64,000 nucleotides of DNA, taken from positions 14,508,001-14,572,000 of the forward strand of contig OZ017795.1 of NCBI GenBank assembly GCA_963969395.1. The letters run 5' to 3'. This DNA is from Pseudoscleropodium purum (lineage: Eukaryota > Streptophyta > Bryopsida > Hypnales > Brachytheciaceae). The position numbers were made by a program, and so were the translations under genes. The notes beneath the pieces are model-generated. The model ran no database searches. It was given only the letters and a program-made list of their open reading frames with translations, and was not told the origin of the DNA. Shown in pieces: positions 60,947-64,000 of the stretch; the first letter of the stretch is position 1; every line of letters begins with the position of its first letter.

Positions 60947-62831
60947 GATTTTAGAATACTCTATTCACCTTTGCTGAAATCCTACGAGAGATTGATAGTT
61001 TCTTTATACAAACAATGTACAATTGTATATTTAATCACATGTACACGTAATTACTTTATGAGAATCTAAGTAGTAATGTTTTTATTGTCAACCCTCCATT
61101 AAATATTTGTTTCATATATATGTTTAATGTATAAATTTTGTCAATCACAACAAACTTTCATTTAAGCAATGAAAAAAAAAATTGTACTTTTCAAGTACTT
61201 AAAAGTTATGTGTTTCTAAGCTAATTTGACAAATACTAATTATTAAAGATATTAGAAACTTGATATGTATATTTTCTAATCATAAATTTGAACATCAAAC
61301 AAAGTAAAAATGTCAAAAAGGTTGTACAATGTTACATACTATTAATAGTACATGTAGGTCTAGTTTGAATTGACTTTTGGCATTTGGGAAATAAGTAACA
61401 TTTAATTTGCAAAATAAATGAAAATTTTAAAAATAATTAAATGAAAACATGTTTTCAAAATGTAAGCAATGATGAATTCTAAAATTACATGGGATTGAGT
61501 GCTTTGGAAGAAAATAATTGAGGACAATGGTGTTAAGTTCTATAAACATGTCCCTTCCAACCCCTCTTTGAAAATTCTCCACCACTAACATTGTACTATA
61601 TTCAACACTTTTCAATTTTTTTTTATAGAAAATGAAGCCGTTCATAGTTATACTTCAAATTTTCCTCCCCTCCTTCTTTCATTGTTGTTTCAACATTTAG
61701 TGCATTACTATACTTTTTCAAAGTAAATTCACAACTGAAAATTAGTCTAATGTTATTTGAAATGGTGATGGAATATTTTATCATGTTTACCTAATGATTA
61801 AATGTATTAAAAAGTTGAATTGTTTTAGCAATGTGTCATCAATAGACAATTAAATTTGAAATTAATACATATTTCATACCTTCTCATAAGAAGTTCTATT
61901 TCTTGCAAGATCCCCTCTATGTGATAAGAGCTCCAACATGCTTTGACGTGCTACTAAACAAAAAGGGTTATTGTGTGTACAATACCATCTCTATACAAAC
62001 CTAGTAAATAAATAAGTATTTGCATCACATCCAATATTTTCATTATTGAAACCCAATATAATTAGCGAGAGAGAGGAAATAGTCTCCTTTTGCATTCTTA
62101 GGTGATTAGAATTTTGGATATTGACAAGTTTCTTTTCTCATCATAAATCTATCAACAAGTGCTTGCAATATATGAAAGGCTGAACAATTGGCATAAGATG
62201 TCCACCAACATTTTCAAAATCCCAATGTTCTTTTGATGTAGAATATCAACATGGATTGAAAGGTATGAATTGTAAAAGGGTGTCATTTCCCCATTAAAAC
62301 CCTAGAGAGCTCTTTGTTACAAAAGTTGAGAGCAATTTTACTGCAAAAAATTAAAACTTGACAACATTTTTTAACTAACATTTCAACATTTCAACTTAAA
62401 AGCATGAATCAATTAAAATAGAACAAGAAATTACAAGCACACAATGAAGTGACTATTTTTTTGATTTTGAAGTCTTGAGAACCCCGTGTAGAATATGATT
62501 TCAAAGAATTCAACCATGAATAATTGTTGATTCAATTTTCTACACCACCATATTGAAAATGTTGAAACAATACCTTCAAATAATTGTTGATTCAATATTC
62601 CTACACCACCATATTCGAATTATTGAAACAATACTTTTGATTCACAACATTGATTTAGTATAACTTGTGACATTGTTGAGACAACCTTAAGTGGCTACTT
62701 TGTATGTCATGTTGTTTGAATAATGATGATATATTGATTTAAAGTTCTTAAGAATTTGAAATGTAACTAGAAATGCAAGAATTGTGTTCAAAGTTGAAAT
62801 TTAGACTTCATTTGGACATAGTATTATAGCT
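60947..62831. other. AT-rich spacer of the inverted repeat
   Basis: 1885 bp, strongly AT-rich, with no supported gene. It contains a 60-bp tandem duplication near its right end. Confidence 0.7.
62521..62640. repeat. 60-bp tandem duplication, two copies
   Basis: 62521-62580 and 62581-62640 both start TAATTGTTGATTCAAT and continue ctacaccaccatatt, then ttgaaacaatac. A few substitutions and a one-base shift separate them. Confidence 0.85.
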
Positions 62832-63608
62832 TCCTTCAAAAGAAATTGAATTGGAAGAAGTGGGAGAAGCAAGCTAACATTTCTCTCTTAAAATCTGCAT
62901 GAGATTTTGAAGCCTCATGTAAGAATTCTAAACAAATTCTAGAGGGGGTGGGGTGGGGTCAAGGTGGAAGGGACATTTTTTGGGACATTTTCAGACACCT
63001 CCTTTGAAATTTATTCATAACTTTTAGGTGGAGTATTGAAATATCAAACGGATTTTTGGAGATAAAAGTGTACCTGATTCCCCAACTTTTCTTGGTTTGA
63101 ATTTTTTGAAAAAATATAGTCCACCATATCTAAATGAGGTCTGAAATTTGACATTTATCACAATTCCTGCGTTTCCACTTAACCATGAGTGGAGGAGTTC
63201 TTTTTTGTCCTCATTCACATATCCCACATGGTTTGTTTCACCCACCACTACTCCACTAGTATAAAGTTCTTTCCTCGAGTTCAGTGTCTCTAAGAGATTG
63301 GTCGTAGGATTTCACTGAATTAGTGGCTCAAGAAATGAGTTATGTGGCATGAGATCTACATCATTTTTGCAGTTTTCTTATTGAATATCTTGTTTACTAT
63401 TTCATTCTCTTCTACTTTGTCTGAAGAATCAATTTTAAAGCGACATGACAAGCAGGTTGTGTGGTCTTCAGAGGTCTGTGGAGCAGCCCTCAATCTGCCC
63501 GCATCCCAGCCCTTCCCCCGAAAGAGGTCCAGTGGGACATTGTCTGTAAGCGGCCCCCTTGTGATGACACCAAAGCTTTAATTAACAGCAAGTGCGAACG
63601 TACCTTTA
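62832..63608 (-). repeat. 777-bp inverted repeat, right arm
   Basis: Partner of 60170-60946. The sequence beyond its outer border (AGGCAATTTTTG) is unrelated to that beyond the left arm (aactaaacagc), and no target duplication is visible. Confidence 0.95.
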
Positions 63609-64000
63609 AGGCAATTTTTGAAAGGCAAAGCGGCGGGGAAGGCTTTCATCCAAATCAGGTTTTCACTCTTTTTGGCACATTGTTCATGAGAGTCAAAGGT
63701 TGGTTTTAGAAATACGTGTTTTTAGAACTTTGAAAATTTGTTGTCCAATAAATATATAAGAAGAGAATTTAAAATATTCTTTTGATTTTCAACAAGATTC
63801 AATTAGAAAATAGGCAATATAACAATAGGAACAACGTTCAATTGTTTTTCCAGACACATTTAGGTGCAGCTACTTTAATGCTATTTTAATAAGTTTGGAA
63901 TGGAAATTTTAATAAGTTTGGAATGGGAAACTTGATTGTACATTGTATTTGAATGTAGTTGGATCCACCACTATATTGCACCCTTGCAGTAATTACAAGG
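63609..64000. other. AT-rich end of window
   Basis: No gene or element recognised. Confidence 0.5.

Noticed and set aside
1..64000. CRISPR arrays, operons, tRNA or rRNA genes
   Set aside because: No regularly spaced repeats, no bacterial gene organisation, and no convincing tRNA box pairs or rRNA segments were seen by eye; a covariance-model scan would be decisive for tRNA.

Overview
The window is nuclear DNA of a land plant. The genes have GT-AG introns, TTTAGGG-type (telo-box) repeats, a nucleus-encoded plastid ribosomal protein, a plant-type PR-1 and an AIP2-type RING E3. The eL18 and NOB1 residues and the compact genes set in AT-rich, transposon-littered spacers fit a bryophyte, most likely a moss. 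That placement is an inference and not proven from the sequence.

Layout. 1-3274: AT-rich, no gene, one candidate terminal-inverted-repeat (TIR) element. 3275-5968 (-): NOB1, the endonuclease that finishes 18S rRNA, six exons. 7405-8025 (+): plastid ribosomal protein bL9, head-to-head with NOB1. 9543-9755 (-): TFB5/TTDA, the smallest TFIIH subunit. 10919-12583 (+): cytosolic ribosomal protein eL18, five exons. 16176-19269 (-): AIP2-like RING-H2 ubiquitin ligase, five exons. 19670-21030: a broken reading frame of unknown identity, a microRNA-like hairpin and a short TIR element. 22.4-31.3 kb and 42.6-51.6 kb: AT-rich deserts of decayed dispersed repeats with at least two CACTA-type miniature elements that keep 3-bp target duplications. 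31.3-32.3 kb: a small GC-richer island with promoter-like signals. 38.2-41.1 kb (-): one intact PR-1 gene followed by decayed partial copies of its 3' part. 51957-59715 (+): a CYP59-type cyclophilin whose exons run, without the expected RRM and zinc knuckle, into a Gln/Ala/His-rich protein ending in an unrelated RRM. 60170-63608: a 777-bp inverted repeat around a 1885-bp AT-rich spacer.

The first 20 kb is a housekeeping cluster with a translation and transcription theme: NOB1 and eL18 (cytosolic ribosome), bL9 (plastid ribosome), TFB5 (transcription and repair) and a RING E3 linked to ABA signalling in Arabidopsis. Nothing suggests they act as an operon-like unit. The most unusual structures are the cyclophilin-RRM chimeric locus, with a possible one-base frame break at about 56.39 kb, the long inverted repeat, the microRNA-like foldback and the decaying PR-1 array.
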